DNA of 56,545 bases from CAMAUF01 sp046152925. GTDB taxonomy: Bacteria > Chloroflexota > Dehalococcoidia > Tepidiformales > Tepidiformaceae. Shown one piece after another: positions 1 through 8,195 of this stretch. Location: positions 1-56,545 of the forward strand of contig JBJXFX010000051.1 of NCBI GenBank assembly GCA_046152925.1. Direction: 5' to 3'. Within the stretch, counting starts at the first letter, position 1. The number at the start of each line of letters is the position of its first letter. Under the pieces are notes generated by a model. The model searched no databases and was not told the origin of the DNA. It was given only the letters and a program-made list of their open reading frames with translations. Both the position numbers and the translations under genes were made by a program.

Positions 1-126
1 CACTGGGTCTCGTTGGCGGGAAGCTTACGCGGTTGTTGGCGAACCGACACGCGGCCTTGACCTTGGCCCGCCTGACGCGCAGATGCCCCATGCCTCTTCC
101 AGATCCGCGCGCCGTTGCCCCAAGCT

Positions 127-178
127 CGCACGGTGGACACTCACGCTCAGCTTTGGCCCCTCGGTGGCCCACCGTGCG
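127..178. repeat. Inverted repeat in the leading non-coding stretch
   Basis: The arms CGCACGGTGG (127-136) and CCACCGTGCG (169-178) are perfect complements around a 32-base spacer. They could form a hairpin at the 3' end of a gene lying outside the window, but no T-run follows. The rest of 1-213 shows no convincing gene: the short open frames there have no recognisable protein features. Confidence 0.4.
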
Positions 179-213
179 CCAGGCCTCTCAGACGCCCTCG
201 GCGCAACCCGCTC

Positions 214-290
214 GATGAGCCACATGAGCCTCGGCTCATGAATTCCGCGAGGCTCATCCAAGGCTCATCGATTCGCCCCGAGGCTCATCC
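214..290. repeat. Cluster of GGCTCAT / ATGAGCC copies
   Basis: The heptamer GGCTCAT or its complement occurs five times within 77 bases: ATGAGCC near 215 and 224, and GGCTCAT near 233, 251, 262 and 282. The copies at 223-240 form a palindrome (CATGAGCC-TC-GGCTCATG), and three copies carry the longer GGCTCATC. The cluster lies about 100 bases upstream of a promoter-like sequence, so it may be an operator array or a simple repeat remnant. No protein is encoded here. Confidence 0.55.
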
Positions 291-328
291 GCGGCACATT
301 CGCACGAATGACCTCCGTACGTGCCCCA

Positions 329-377
329 CCTCATGCCTCATCCCTCATCCCTCATCCCTCATTCCTCGTTCCTCGTG
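329..377. repeat. Seven-unit tandem heptanucleotide repeat
   Basis: Seven head-to-tail 7-base units run without interruption: CCTCATG, three CCTCATC, CCTCATT, CCTCGTT and CCTCGTG. The central three are identical and the outer ones diverge, as expected of a short tandem array that expands by slippage. It ends nine bases before the -35-like element of the next gene. Read as protein it gives a low-complexity Ser/His/Pro/Leu string, which I do not treat as a gene. Confidence 0.8.
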
Positions 378-385
378 TCCCCCCA

Positions 386-415
386 TTGGACGCGCGGCCA
401 GGAGCTTGCTCTAAT
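386..415 (+). promoter_or_regulatory. Putative promoter of the ThuA-ADH pair
   Basis: TTGGAC (386-391) and TCTAAT (410-415; five of six match TATAAT) are separated by 18 bases, 39 bases upstream of the ATG at 454. A strong GGAAGGAGG ribosome-binding site lies just before that start. The nine bases CCATTGGAC recur before the protease gene at 47447. Confidence 0.5.
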
Positions 416-453
416 CACTCCCGCCCGGCCTCGCCCGGGGAAGGAGGACACCC

Positions 454-1206
454 ATGCCGCGGATCAACGCCTACCTCGTCGCCGGTGGCAAATGGCACGA
501 CACCAACTACGCGCGCCTCGAGCTGCTGAAGCTGTTGCACGAGGACGATGACATCCGCGTGCGCGTCGGTGAGGACTACAGCAACCTCGACGGCATCCGC
601 GAGGCCGACTTCCTCATCTCCTATACCTGCGACGTGCGCCCGGCCGAGGCGGAGCAGGACGGGCTCCGCGACTACATTGGCATCGGACATAAGTGGTTCG
701 CGCTCCACGCCACCAATAGCGCTCTCGACTTCACGCCGGGCGGGGTCAATTCGCCGCGCTGCTTCCCCAAGTTCGTCGACCTGCTCGGGAGCCAGTTCAT
801 CTCGCACCCGCCAATCATGCCCTACACGGTGAAGGCCTCGGCCCCCAACCATCCGCTCGTGGCGGGCGTCGGCGAGTTCGACGTCGACGACGAGCTCTAT
901 CTCTCCGAGATGCACGGCGCCGTCGAACCGCTGCTCGAAACGCACTACAGCGGCGACGCCAAGGGGTTCGTCGAAAGCGATTGGACGAAGGACGACCCGC
1001 GCCGGATCGTGGCCTACCTGCATCCGTTCGGACAGGGGATGATCTACTACAACACCCTTGGCCACTGCCGCCACAAGTACGACATGCAGGCGCCGCCCCT
1101 GAACATCCCGGAGTACCCGAAGCGCGAGTTGGGCGCGTGGGCGACGCCGCAGTACTACGAACTCCTCCGCCGTGGCATCCGCTGGGCCGCCGGACGGGAG
1201 ATTTAG
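454..1206 (+). CDS. ThuA-like domain protein
   Basis: The 250-residue protein matches the ThuA-like (trehalose utilisation, glutamine-amidotransferase-like) fold. It has an N-terminal beta strand with GGKWHD, a segment 'FALHATNSALDF' around residue 75, and the late 'GMIYYNTLGHCRHKYD' block typical of the family's 'short-chain/LGH' end. ThuA proteins sit in sugar-utilisation loci and their chemistry is poorly defined. The start is supported by a GGAAGGAGG site eight bases upstream. It is followed after two bases by a zinc dehydrogenase, so the two are almost certainly co-transcribed, and a fucosidase gene faces them. A role in sugar or polyol oxidation is inferred. No signal peptide is visible, so it should be cytoplasmic. 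Confidence 0.8.
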   Translation: MPRINAYLVAGGKWHDTNYARLELLKLLHEDDDIRVRVGEDYSNLDGIREADFLISYTCDVRPAEAEQDGLRDYIGIGHKWFALHATNSALDFTPGGVNSPRCFPKFVDLLGSQFISHPPIMPYTVKASAPNHPLVAGVGEFDVDDELYLSEMHGAVEPLLETHYSGDAKGFVESDWTKDDPRRIVAYLHPFGQGMIYYNTLGHCRHKYDMQAPPLNIPEYPKRELGAWATPQYYELLRRGIRWAAGREI

Positions 1207-1208
1207 CG

Positions 1209-2237
1209 ATGCAGGCCGCGCTTGTCACCGGGAAGGGCCGCGTCGAACTGCTCGAAGTGCCGGAGCCGCGCCCGGAAGCGGGCAAGGCGGTGGTAGAGGT
1301 CGCGTACTGCGGCGTCTGCGGCACGGATGTCCACGCCTACCAGTCGGGCCAGCCGTATAACCCCGCAATCTGCGGCCACGAATGGATGGGGACGGTCGTC
1401 GCGGTTGGCGCGGGCGTCACCGAGGTCCGCGAAGGCGACCGCGTGGTCGGAGGCGTTTCGCCGGCCTGTGGGCGCTGCCCCCAGTGCCGGGCAGGGAACG
1501 CCGCCGCCTGCGCCTACGGCATGGTCTCGATCACGGGCGGGCCCGGCGGGCGGCCACACGGCGGTTTCGCGCGCCGGATCGCGGCGATGTCGGACCAACT
1601 CACGCCGGTTCCGGCAGGGCTCTCCGACGTCGAAGCGGCGCTCGTGGAACCCCTGACAGTGGCCCTCCACGCCGTCCGGCGCACGCGGATCCGGCTCGGC
1701 GACACGGTCGCGGTGCTTGGCGCGGGGCCGATCGGGCTGCTCACGTTGCAGTGCGCGAAGGCCGCGGGTGGCGGCCGCGTCATCGTCGTCGAACCCGACG
1801 CCGGTCGCGCCGCGCTCGCCCGCAAGGTCGGCGCCGACGCGGTCCTGAACCCCCGGGCGGATGACGTCGCCGGCGCGCTGCTTGCGGCGACGGGCGGGCT
1901 CGGGCCGGAGGTCGTGTTCGAGTGCGCGGGCATCTCGCCGACGATCAACCAGGCGGTGGAGCTGGTGCGGCGCGGCGGCAATGTCACCATGGTCGGGCTC
2001 TCGAGCGACGACGCCGTGATCAGTCCGCGGACCTGGCTCGCCAAAGAGGTCACGTTTGTGACGTCGATGGCTTACCTGCACGAGGAGTTCGTGATCGCGA
2101 TGGAGCTGATCGCGGCGCGGCGCATCGATGTCGCCTCCCTGCACACGGCGACCTACGGCCTCGAGGAGGCGCAAGCCGCCTTCGAGGCGTTGGCCACCGA
2201 GAAGACGCAGGTGAAGGTACTCATCCGGCCGTCGTGA
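1209..2237 (+). CDS. Zinc-dependent alcohol/polyol dehydrogenase (MDR family)
   Basis: This 342-residue medium-chain dehydrogenase/reductase has both zinc sites. Catalytic ligands are in CGVCGTD and GHEWMG, and the structural-zinc cluster is CGRCPQCRAGNAAAC near residues 90-104. The Rossmann nucleotide motif GAGPIGLL follows near 175. Such enzymes oxidise secondary alcohols or sugar alcohols with NAD(P); sorbitol, threonine and butanediol dehydrogenases are the closest types, but the substrate cannot be read from sequence. The ATG at 1209 follows the ThuA stop by two bases; a longer open frame upstream overlaps thuA and is rejected. Its last 17 bases overlap the 3' end of the opposing fucosidase gene. 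Confidence 0.88.
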   Translation: MQAALVTGKGRVELLEVPEPRPEAGKAVVEVAYCGVCGTDVHAYQSGQPYNPAICGHEWMGTVVAVGAGVTEVREGDRVVGGVSPACGRCPQCRAGNAAACAYGMVSITGGPGGRPHGGFARRIAAMSDQLTPVPAGLSDVEAALVEPLTVALHAVRRTRIRLGDTVAVLGAGPIGLLTLQCAKAAGGGRVIVVEPDAGRAALARKVGADAVLNPRADDVAGALLAATGGLGPEVVFECAGISPTINQAVELVRRGGNVTMVGLSSDDAVISPRTWLAKEVTFVTSMAYLHEEFVIAMELIAARRIDVASLHTATYGLEEAQAAFEALATEKTQVKVLIRPS

Positions 2238-3594
2238 CCCCAGACTCGGGGAGCGCGAGCGTGTAGGCGTGCGCCTGTTCGGCTCCGGCCGGGAGGCGCA
2301 CAGCCACAGCCACACCGCCCGCCAGTTGACGCCATTCGAGGGGGCCAGGGGACCCGAGCACGGTGACCTCCGCCCCCTCAGCGAGGCGAAGCTCCCGGAG
2401 GACGGCTTCGCCGCCGGGCCGCAAGTCGTCGAGCACGTGGGCGTAGACCCGGCCGTCCTTGGCCGTGAAGCGGACGGGGCGGCCGTCGCCTTCGACGCCC
2501 TCGGCGCGAAGCCAGGGGCGCGTGCCATAGATGCCGCCGCCGCTGCTCGCGAGCCAGGCGCCGAGCGCCTCGAGGCGCTGGCGTTGGAGGGCCGGGATCG
2601 TACCGTCGGCCATCGGCCCGGCGTTGAGCAGCAGGTTGCCGCCCTTACTGACGATGTCGATCAGGGCGTGGATCAGGTCGCGCGGCTTCTGGTAATCATC
2701 GTCACCCTCGTCACGGTTATAGCCGAAGGAGTAGCCGATCCCGCGGACGCATTCGAACTTCTTCGCCCGGATAGTGGAGGCGGTTTCGTACTCGGGGGTC
2801 GTGAAGTCGTGGGGCGCCATCGACTCCATGCCGTGGGGCCCGCCGCGGACCTTCCAGCGGTCGTTGATCACGCCGTCTGGGTGGGCGGCGTAGTACTCGG
2901 CGAAGAGGTCCGCGAGCGCTTCGCGGGTGCCCGGCATGTAGATGTCGTTCCAAAGGACGTCGGGCTGGTAGCGCTCGACCAGCTCGCGCCAGTGGGCGAA
3001 GGCGTAGGCGGCGTACTCCGGGTCGCGGGGGATGGCGGCGCCGAGGTCCGCCATCGAGCGCACGAGTTGGTCGTGCCAGAGCCAGTCGATCCCGCCGGAG
3101 TAGTAAAGGCCGAAGCGGATCCCCTTCGCCCGGGCGGCAGCGGCGAACTCGCCCATCAGGTCGCGCGTCGAGAAGTAGCCGGCGGGGGCGTGGGGGTTCT
3201 GGTGGCGGCTCGGCCAGAGCAGGAACCCGTCATGATGCTTCGCGATGGGCACGACGTAGCGGGCGCCGGCGCGGGCGAACAGGCTCGCCCACTCGTCCGC
3301 GTCCCAGGTCGCGCTGGCCACCTTGAAGGCGTCGCCGAAGCGTTCGTAGGGCGTGTCGACGCCATAGACGCGTTCGTGGTAGGCCCGCGTCGAGCTACCT
3401 TCGATCTTGAGCGAGTTCCGGTACCACTCCGCGTACGGGTTCTCTTTGAAGTGGTCGGGGACATCCCAGACGCGGCCCGAGCGGGGCGCGAAGCCGGGGA
3501 CAGACGAAGGGCCCCAGTGGACCATGATCCCGAACTTGGCGTCGTCGAACCATTGAGGGAGCGGGCGGCTTGTTTCGGCGTCAATGTCGGGCAT
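2221..3594 (-). CDS. Alpha-L-fucosidase, GH29 family
   Basis: The 457-residue protein has the GH29 catalytic barrel from its N-terminus: KFGIMVHWGPSSVPGF (about 20-35), KHHDGFLLWPS (about 119-129), and LWNDIY near 214-219, where D217 aligns with the catalytic Asp nucleophile. A C-terminal beta-sandwich-like region follows from about 350. The family hydrolyses terminal alpha-L-fucose from glycans. No signal peptide is seen, so it appears intracellular and would act on imported fucosides. It lies 42 bases after the nicO stop on the same strand. Its 3' end overlaps the zinc dehydrogenase gene by 17 bases. The link with ThuA and ADH as a fucose or deoxy-sugar utilisation group is inferred from position only. 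Confidence 0.88.
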   Translation of the reverse strand: MPDIDAETSRPLPQWFDDAKFGIMVHWGPSSVPGFAPRSGRVWDVPDHFKENPYAEWYRNSLKIEGSSTRAYHERVYGVDTPYERFGDAFKVASATWDADEWASLFARAGARYVVPIAKHHDGFLLWPSRHQNPHAPAGYFSTRDLMGEFAAAARAKGIRFGLYYSGGIDWLWHDQLVRSMADLGAAIPRDPEYAAYAFAHWRELVERYQPDVLWNDIYMPGTREALADLFAEYYAAHPDGVINDRWKVRGGPHGMESMAPHDFTTPEYETASTIRAKKFECVRGIGYSFGYNRDEGDDDYQKPRDLIHALIDIVSKGGNLLLNAGPMADGTIPALQRQRLEALGAWLASSGGGIYGTRPWLRAEGVEGDGRPVRFTAKDGRVYAHVLDDLRPGGEAVLRELRLAEGAEVTVLGSPGPLEWRQLAGGVAVAVRLPAGAEQAHAYTLALPESGVTTAG

Positions 3595-3636
3595 CAGCCC
3601 ACTTTACCCGGCGAGCCGTGGGGCGTGAACTGCGGG

Positions 3637-5265
3637 TTAGAAGCCGGGCTGCTGGAGCGCCTGATAGGTGATGCCAAAGCCAGCCGCCATCACGACGAAC
3701 GCCGAAATCACGGGCATATACGTCATTGCTTTCTGGAAGAGCGGTTGGCGCGTGATTCGGCCTGCGGGGAGGCGCTTCCCATAGACCAGGGAAAGGCCGA
3801 GAGCCGTGAGGACGCCCGCAAGCCCCAGGCTGAAGGCGACGATCAGGAGCATCCCGAGCGCGACTTCGCCTTGTGCGATCGCGGCGACCATGACGACGAC
3901 GGCCGAAGGGCACGGCAAGAGGCCGCCCAGGATCCCGAGACTGAGGATGTTCCGCGCGGTCACTTTGGACGCGGGCTCGTCTGCGTGGTCGCCGTGGGCG
4001 TTGTGCGCGTGGTCGTCGGCGGGCGCGTGGCCGTGGGGGTGTTCGTGGCCGTGGTCGGGTTCGCTGGTGTCGTGGGCGTGGTCCCGTTCGTGGCCGTGGT
4101 CCCGTTCGCTGGTGTCGTGGGCGTGGTGACTTGTCTCGGCCGGGGCGTGAGAATGGGCCTTCCCGAAGATGCCGTGGCGATGCGTGTCCGACGCGCGCTC
4201 GGCCTTGTTGAGGTTCAAGAGGCGGGCCGCAAGCAAAACGGCGCCAAAGACGACGACCAGGGCGCCCGATGCCACGCCCATCCAGAGGTACACCCTGTCG
4301 GGGGTCAGCCAGCTCGCAGCGACGAGCGTAACCGCCCCAAGGAGGTAGACCGTCGAGGTGTGCGTCGCGGTCACGGTCATCCCGAGAAAAACTGCCTGCT
4401 TGGGCGTGCCTTTGGAGCCGACGAGATAGGCGCCGACCATCGTCTTGCCGTGGCCGGGGCCGAGCGCGTGTTGCGCGCCAAAAGCGAAGGCGATGAGGAG
4501 CGAAAGGAGGATGAAGCCGAGGGACTGGTTGCCATCGAGGGCGTCGGCGAACAGGCCAGCGAAGCCGCCGCCGGTGTTGCGGCCTTCGGCACGTTGGGCG
4601 CCCGCGACGAACGGTGCGTCGTCGCCAGTGCCAGGCTGCCACGAGAACGTGGCGGAGCGGACATCTGGTGTGTCGGCGAGGGGGTCGAGCGGGTAATTGC
4701 GGAGCGCGTCGGAACGGTCGACGAGCAACGCTGGAAGGACCGTGGCTTTCGCCCCCTGGCTGGGGAGGACGACGACTTCCTTCCATCCGGCGCGGCCGGA
4801 GAAGTTGCCGTCTTGGAAGCTCACCTGAACCGCTTGGTCTGCGGCTTCAGTCATCGCGTCGTAGACGACGACGATGCGGATCGTCGTGAGGCCGGCCTGG
4901 CCGGGAAGGACCTGCGCTGCCTGTTCGATGGGGTCCAGCGGGAGACGCTCGCCGTCGACGGTGAGCGCGAGGTTGGCGGCCCAGACGGCGCGTTGGGTGG
5001 TCACGTACGCTTCGAGCTCTTCCGGCGAGGCCTCTTCGTCGAGGTTGGTGTCGAGGTCCTGGGTGAGCTGGAAGGCGGGGATCTCGGCGAAATCGACCAC
5101 GTAGTGGATGCGGACACGGTCGCGGTAGAGCTCAAGCCGGGAGTAATGGTTAATCGTGAAGTTGCCGAGCGGGTGGGCGTGGGTCGCCGTGGCCGGGCCA
5201 AGGGCTGTGGCGCCCAGGACGGCGAGCAGCAGCGCAACCAACCCGAAGCGTGCGACGCGGCTCAT
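3637..5265 (-). CDS. NicO-family nickel/cobalt transporter with extracytoplasmic N-domain and His-rich loop
   Basis: The 542-residue protein starts with a signal-like hydrophobic segment (about 8-30). An extracytoplasmic domain opening with HAHPLGNFTINHYSRLEL follows to about residue 230. Then comes a polytopic membrane region with the NicO signature HALGPGHGKTMVGAY near 270, a very His/Asp-rich cytoplasmic loop (about 375-440), and three or so more helices. NicO/RcnA proteins move Ni(II) or Co(II), and His-rich loops bind these metals; import versus export cannot be decided here. The ATG at 5265 overlaps the upstream TPR stop as ATGA, which fixes the start against a longer open frame to 5502. 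The loop includes a 45-base tandem duplication. Confidence 0.82.
   Translation of the reverse strand: MSRVARFGLVALLLAVLGATALGPATATHAHPLGNFTINHYSRLELYRDRVRIHYVVDFAEIPAFQLTQDLDTNLDEEASPEELEAYVTTQRAVWAANLALTVDGERLPLDPIEQAAQVLPGQAGLTTIRIVVVYDAMTEAADQAVQVSFQDGNFSGRAGWKEVVVLPSQGAKATVLPALLVDRSDALRNYPLDPLADTPDVRSATFSWQPGTGDDAPFVAGAQRAEGRNTGGGFAGLFADALDGNQSLGFILLSLLIAFAFGAQHALGPGHGKTMVGAYLVGSKGTPKQAVFLGMTVTATHTSTVYLLGAVTLVAASWLTPDRVYLWMGVASGALVVVFGAVLLAARLLNLNKAERASDTHRHGIFGKAHSHAPAETSHHAHDTSERDHGHERDHAHDTSEPDHGHEHPHGHAPADDHAHNAHGDHADEPASKVTARNILSLGILGGLLPCPSAVVVMVAAIAQGEVALGMLLIVAFSLGLAGVLTALGLSLVYGKRLPAGRITRQPLFQKAMTYMPVISAFVVMAAGFGITYQALQQPGF
4042..4131 (-). repeat. Two-copy 45-bp tandem repeat coding the His-rich loop
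   Basis: Two adjacent 45-base units differ at only a few positions and encode two copies of a 15-residue segment containing HDTSE, then DHGHE. They lie inside the nicO-like gene. Repeat-number change would lengthen or shorten the metal-binding loop in frame. Confidence 0.75.
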
Positions 5266-6656
5266 TTGGCCACCCCCAGTTTCGCCGCGAGGCGAGCGAG
5301 GTCTGGGCCGTGCCAGGCCGAAAAGGCGCGGTTCGCCTGCCACGCGGCCGTGATCGATGCCTTCGCGAGCGCAGGGTCGCCTGCTGCGTCGGCGATGGCG
5401 CCAGCGCGATAGTGCATCAGGGGGTCGCGCGTGCCGTTGGCGAGTGACGCACGGGCGAGCGGCAGCGCTTCCTGTGAACGGCCAGCGCGATGCAACACCC
5501 ACGCGTAGGTGCTCGCAGCGTCGGCGCCGGGACGCCGCGCATAGGCATCAGCGGCGGCGGTGACGACGCTGGGTGTGAGGTCGCCGTGGTCCGCGGCGAA
5601 GGCGATCAGCGTCAGGTCGTCGGTCACACCGTTCGCCGCGAAGAGGTCGCGGATCGCTCCGACGACCGCGAACTGGCGCGCCGCGCCCGCCTCGTCGCCC
5701 GAACGCGCGAGGACTTCGCCGAGCGCGATGACGAACTCCGGGGCTGGGATGCGCGAGGTGGCATCCCTGAGGCGCGCAGCCGCGCCCTGGAGATCGCCCT
5801 CGGCGGCGCGTGTCTTGCCGAGACCGGCGAGGGCCGCTGGATAGCCCGGGAACGTGCGAAGCGCGCCCTCGAAGGCCTTCTCCGCGCCGTCGAGGTTGCC
5901 CGTGGCGAAGAGCAGGTGGCCTCGCTGGACCTCGGCCCAGGCGGCGTTTTCAGGGACGCCCTTCGCATCCGCATCGATCGCCGCATCCCAGAATTGGAGG
6001 GCGACATCGGTGCTGCCCCTGGCCTCGGCGAGGGACGCCTGGCGAGCGAAGGCCGCCGGGCCGGGCCAGCGGTCGAGCAGGGTCTGGTACGTGCGGGTCG
6101 CCTCGGCGATCTGGCCAGTTGCGAGCTGCGCGTCGCCGAGGACGGCGTAGCCGGCGGGCTCGTTGGCTTCGAGGGCGATGGCCTGTTCAGCGAGCTTGGC
6201 CGCGTCCTCGAACCGGTGTTGGGCAACCTTGACGATCCCGAGGTTGACGAGGCCGGTGTAGGCGCCGCGGGCGACCTCCAAGGAGCGGCCGGCGGTGGTT
6301 TCGGCGCGCCCGAGGTCGCTGACATCGCCGGTATCGCGGAAGCGCTGGAGATAGAGACCGGTGAGGCGGTTGTAGCTCAGGCTATCGTTGGTCTCGCGGA
6401 CGCGGGCTTCGAAGAACGCAATGTCGGCATCGCGGCGCTGCTCATACGCCGGGTCGATCGCTGGAGCGGCCGTGTCGTTGCCGGGGGTGAGGAGTTGCTG
6501 GGCCGCGAAGCCTATGCCGGTGACCAGCAAGGCGATCGGGAGGTACTGCCAGAGGATCCGCCCCGTCCAGGTGTTCCGGTCTGCCGTGGTGGTCTGCGTT
6601 GCCATCTCCGCGAAGCCCGCCCCCGTCCGTCCGTTCATCGCCGCGTGGTCGCTCAT
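5262..6656 (-). CDS. Membrane-anchored TPR protein
   Basis: In this 464-residue protein, one transmembrane helix (about residues 35-55, 'ILWQYLPIALLVTGIGFAA') is followed by a long soluble region of helical hairpins. At least five tetratricopeptide-like units can be seen, such as 'YTGLVNLGIVKVAQHRFEDA' and 'PAGYAVLGDAQLATGQIAEA'. TPR arrays bind partner proteins. Its stop overlaps the NicO start by four bases, so the two are translationally coupled, and the TPR domain may act extracytoplasmically with the transporter's N-terminal domain (inference). The start lies five bases after the paiB-like stop. An alternative internal ATG exists at about residue 18. Confidence 0.75.
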   Translation of the reverse strand: MSDHAAMNGRTGAGFAEMATQTTTADRNTWTGRILWQYLPIALLVTGIGFAAQQLLTPGNDTAAPAIDPAYEQRRDADIAFFEARVRETNDSLSYNRLTGLYLQRFRDTGDVSDLGRAETTAGRSLEVARGAYTGLVNLGIVKVAQHRFEDAAKLAEQAIALEANEPAGYAVLGDAQLATGQIAEATRTYQTLLDRWPGPAAFARQASLAEARGSTDVALQFWDAAIDADAKGVPENAAWAEVQRGHLLFATGNLDGAEKAFEGALRTFPGYPAALAGLGKTRAAEGDLQGAAARLRDATSRIPAPEFVIALGEVLARSGDEAGAARQFAVVGAIRDLFAANGVTDDLTLIAFAADHGDLTPSVVTAAADAYARRPGADAASTYAWVLHRAGRSQEALPLARASLANGTRDPLMHYRAGAIADAAGDPALAKASITAAWQANRAFSAWHGPDLARLAAKLGVAK

Positions 6657-6661
6657 GCCTG

Positions 6662-7303
6662 TTATCTACGGCCGAGCGGCTCGTCCTGATCATACCGCGT
6701 CCCTTGCGAAGGGCCGGTCATGGCGTCCGCGAGGGACGCGTCGTCCTGCCGGCCTGTCGCACGCAAGCCCGCGATGACGCTGGCGACATCGGCGGGCCGG
6801 TTTTGGCTGAGCTTCGCCTTGCCCTCGAGTCGTTCGATTTCGAGGTCGAAGGCGATGATGCCGTTGAGGAGCTTCTGGGCGTATTCCACGTCCGCCGTCC
6901 AGGCGCCGTCTTCGTACCGCGCCACGAGCGCGTCGACGGCGGCGAGCGATTGCGAGGGGTCGAGCGGGCGCAGGCGTCCGGTGGCGTGGATGGCGACGTA
7001 GTTCCAGGTGGGTACGGCCGGCTCCGGGCCATACCAGCGCGGAGAGACGTAGCCGTGGGGCCCTTGAAAGATGGCGAGCGCGGAGGCGCCCGCCAGGATG
7101 GCTTCCCGTTGGGGGTTCGCGCGGGCGATATGGCCGCGGAGCGTGCCGAGCGGGCCGCGCCCTGCTTCGAAGAGCAAGGGGATGTGGGTCGCCTCGGGCG
7201 GTTGCCCGGCAACTGCCGTGACGAGCACCCCAAATCCGATCTCGTCGATCCAGCTCGCGATCAGGCTCGGGTCGTCGATGGCGAAGTGCTTTGGGACATA
7301 CAT
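6662..7303 (-). CDS. PaiB-like FMN-binding protein
   Basis: At 213 residues it has the usual length for PaiB. Family blocks are MYVPKHFAIDD at the start, 'GPHGYVSPRWYGPEPAVPTW' with 'NYVAIHATGRLRPL' in the middle, and 'LLNGIIAFDLEIERLEGKAK' near residue 160, followed by LSQNRP. PaiB proteins form FMN-binding split-barrel dimers. The Bacillus founder was linked to negative control of sporulation and degradative enzymes, but the molecular job is not settled. The start at 7303 is chosen because family members begin MYxPxxF; another in-frame ATG lies at 7339. It heads a minus-strand run into the TPR, NicO and fucosidase genes. Confidence 0.85.
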   Translation of the reverse strand: MYVPKHFAIDDPSLIASWIDEIGFGVLVTAVAGQPPEATHIPLLFEAGRGPLGTLRGHIARANPQREAILAGASALAIFQGPHGYVSPRWYGPEPAVPTWNYVAIHATGRLRPLDPSQSLAAVDALVARYEDGAWTADVEYAQKLLNGIIAFDLEIERLEGKAKLSQNRPADVASVIAGLRATGRQDDASLADAMTGPSQGTRYDQDEPLGRR

Positions 7304-7348
7304 GCATCGAGTGTGCCTCGTGAAATCGGGAAAGGCCACCGGCGTGTG

Positions 7349-7371
7349 AGCGGCCCCACATCGGGGCCGCT
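7349..7371. other. Perfect 9-bp hairpin between divergent genes
   Basis: AGCGGCCCC (7349-7357) and GGGGCCGCT (7363-7371) are perfectly complementary around the loop ACATC. It lies in the 83-base gap between the divergent paiB-like and acyltransferase genes, so an operator or a 5' leader hairpin is more likely than a terminator. Confidence 0.5.
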
Positions 7372-7386
7372 GCCGCTTACGACCGG

Positions 7387-8160
7387 ATGCGCGAGAATAA
7401 CGGGGGTGGCTCGGCGCGCATGCGCCAGCCAGAGGCCGCAGTCACCGTGGGGCCTGCGCGCTGGGGGGTGCTTCGGATGGCAAGGAGCATCGGGGCCATG
7501 CACACGGGTGCGGCCCGGGTTTCACAGTGGCCGCGCCGCTGGTGGGTCCGCTGGATTCGCCGCGGGCTGATGAGCGGCTGGTACCTCCCGACGCTTCATA
7601 TGTTCTACTCGGTCGACGTGACCGGCCGGGAGCACCTGAAAGAGATCGAGCACCCCGCGCTGATCGTTTCAAACCACAACATGCACCTGGACCAGTCGAT
7701 GCTGCTCTGGGCGCTGCCGCACCGGTTCCGCCAGAAGGTGACGATCGCGGCGGCGGAGAAGGACATCTTCGGGAACCGGGTGCGCGGCTTTATCTCCGCC
7801 TTGCTCGGAAATGCGTTTCCCTTCGCGAAGGAAGGCGCAGGCATCCGCGAGAGCCTCGGCCATGTGGTCGGGATGCTGGAGGATGGCTGGCATGTCCTTC
7901 TCTTCCCCGAAGGGAAGCTGACGGTGGACGGGCCGATGCAGCCGTTCAAGCCCGGCGTGGGCCTACTCGCGCGTGAGACCGGCGCCCAGGTGCTGCCGAT
8001 GCGGATCGACCTGCTGCGCCCCGGGTTCTTGGAGGGCCGCTGGTGGCCGAACCCGCGCGCCCGCGTGAAGGTGAGCATCGGCCGGCCGATTTCGATCCCG
8101 CCGCGGACTGGGCACGCCGAAGCGACTGCGATGCTCGAACGCGCCGTCCGGGAGGCCTAG
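7387..8160 (+). CDS. 1-acyl-sn-glycerol-3-phosphate acyltransferase-like (PlsC) protein
   Basis: This 257-residue protein has the PlsC acyltransferase blocks: SNHNMHLD around 95-102 (the H-X4-D catalytic pair H97/D102), a middle KEG-like block 'FPFAKEGAGIRESL', and LLFPEGKLT near 172-180. The domain transfers an acyl chain to lysophosphatidic acid or related acceptors at the inner membrane. Hydrophobic stretches are weak and it may be a peripheral membrane enzyme. The start is uncertain: ATGs at codons 1, 12, 31 and 38 are all possible and none has a strong ribosome-binding site; the conserved region begins only near residue 70. The next small gene follows at once. Confidence 0.82.
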   Translation: MRENNGGGSARMRQPEAAVTVGPARWGVLRMARSIGAMHTGAARVSQWPRRWWVRWIRRGLMSGWYLPTLHMFYSVDVTGREHLKEIEHPALIVSNHNMHLDQSMLLWALPHRFRQKVTIAAAEKDIFGNRVRGFISALLGNAFPFAKEGAGIRESLGHVVGMLEDGWHVLLFPEGKLTVDGPMQPFKPGVGLLARETGAQVLPMRIDLLRPGFLEGRWWPNPRARVKVSIGRPISIPPRTGHAEATAMLERAVREA

Positions 8161-8195
8161 CGATCGATTCGGAGCCGCTCCGCTTCGTCGACATC

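Noticed and set aside
1..453. CRISPR array suspected from the short repeats
   Set aside because: The repeats are 7-11 bases with no regular unique spacers, and no cas gene is present in the window.
308..551. Short open frames reading Ser/His/Pro/Leu repeats
   Set aside because: They are translations of the CCTCATC tandem array and lack a start context; the repeat is better treated as DNA.
2269..5412. A 1047-codon open frame on the plus strand
   Set aside because: It is antisense to the fucosidase and NicO genes, has low-complexity Arg/Gly/Val/Asp-rich sequence and no domain; it is a by-product of GC-rich codon use.
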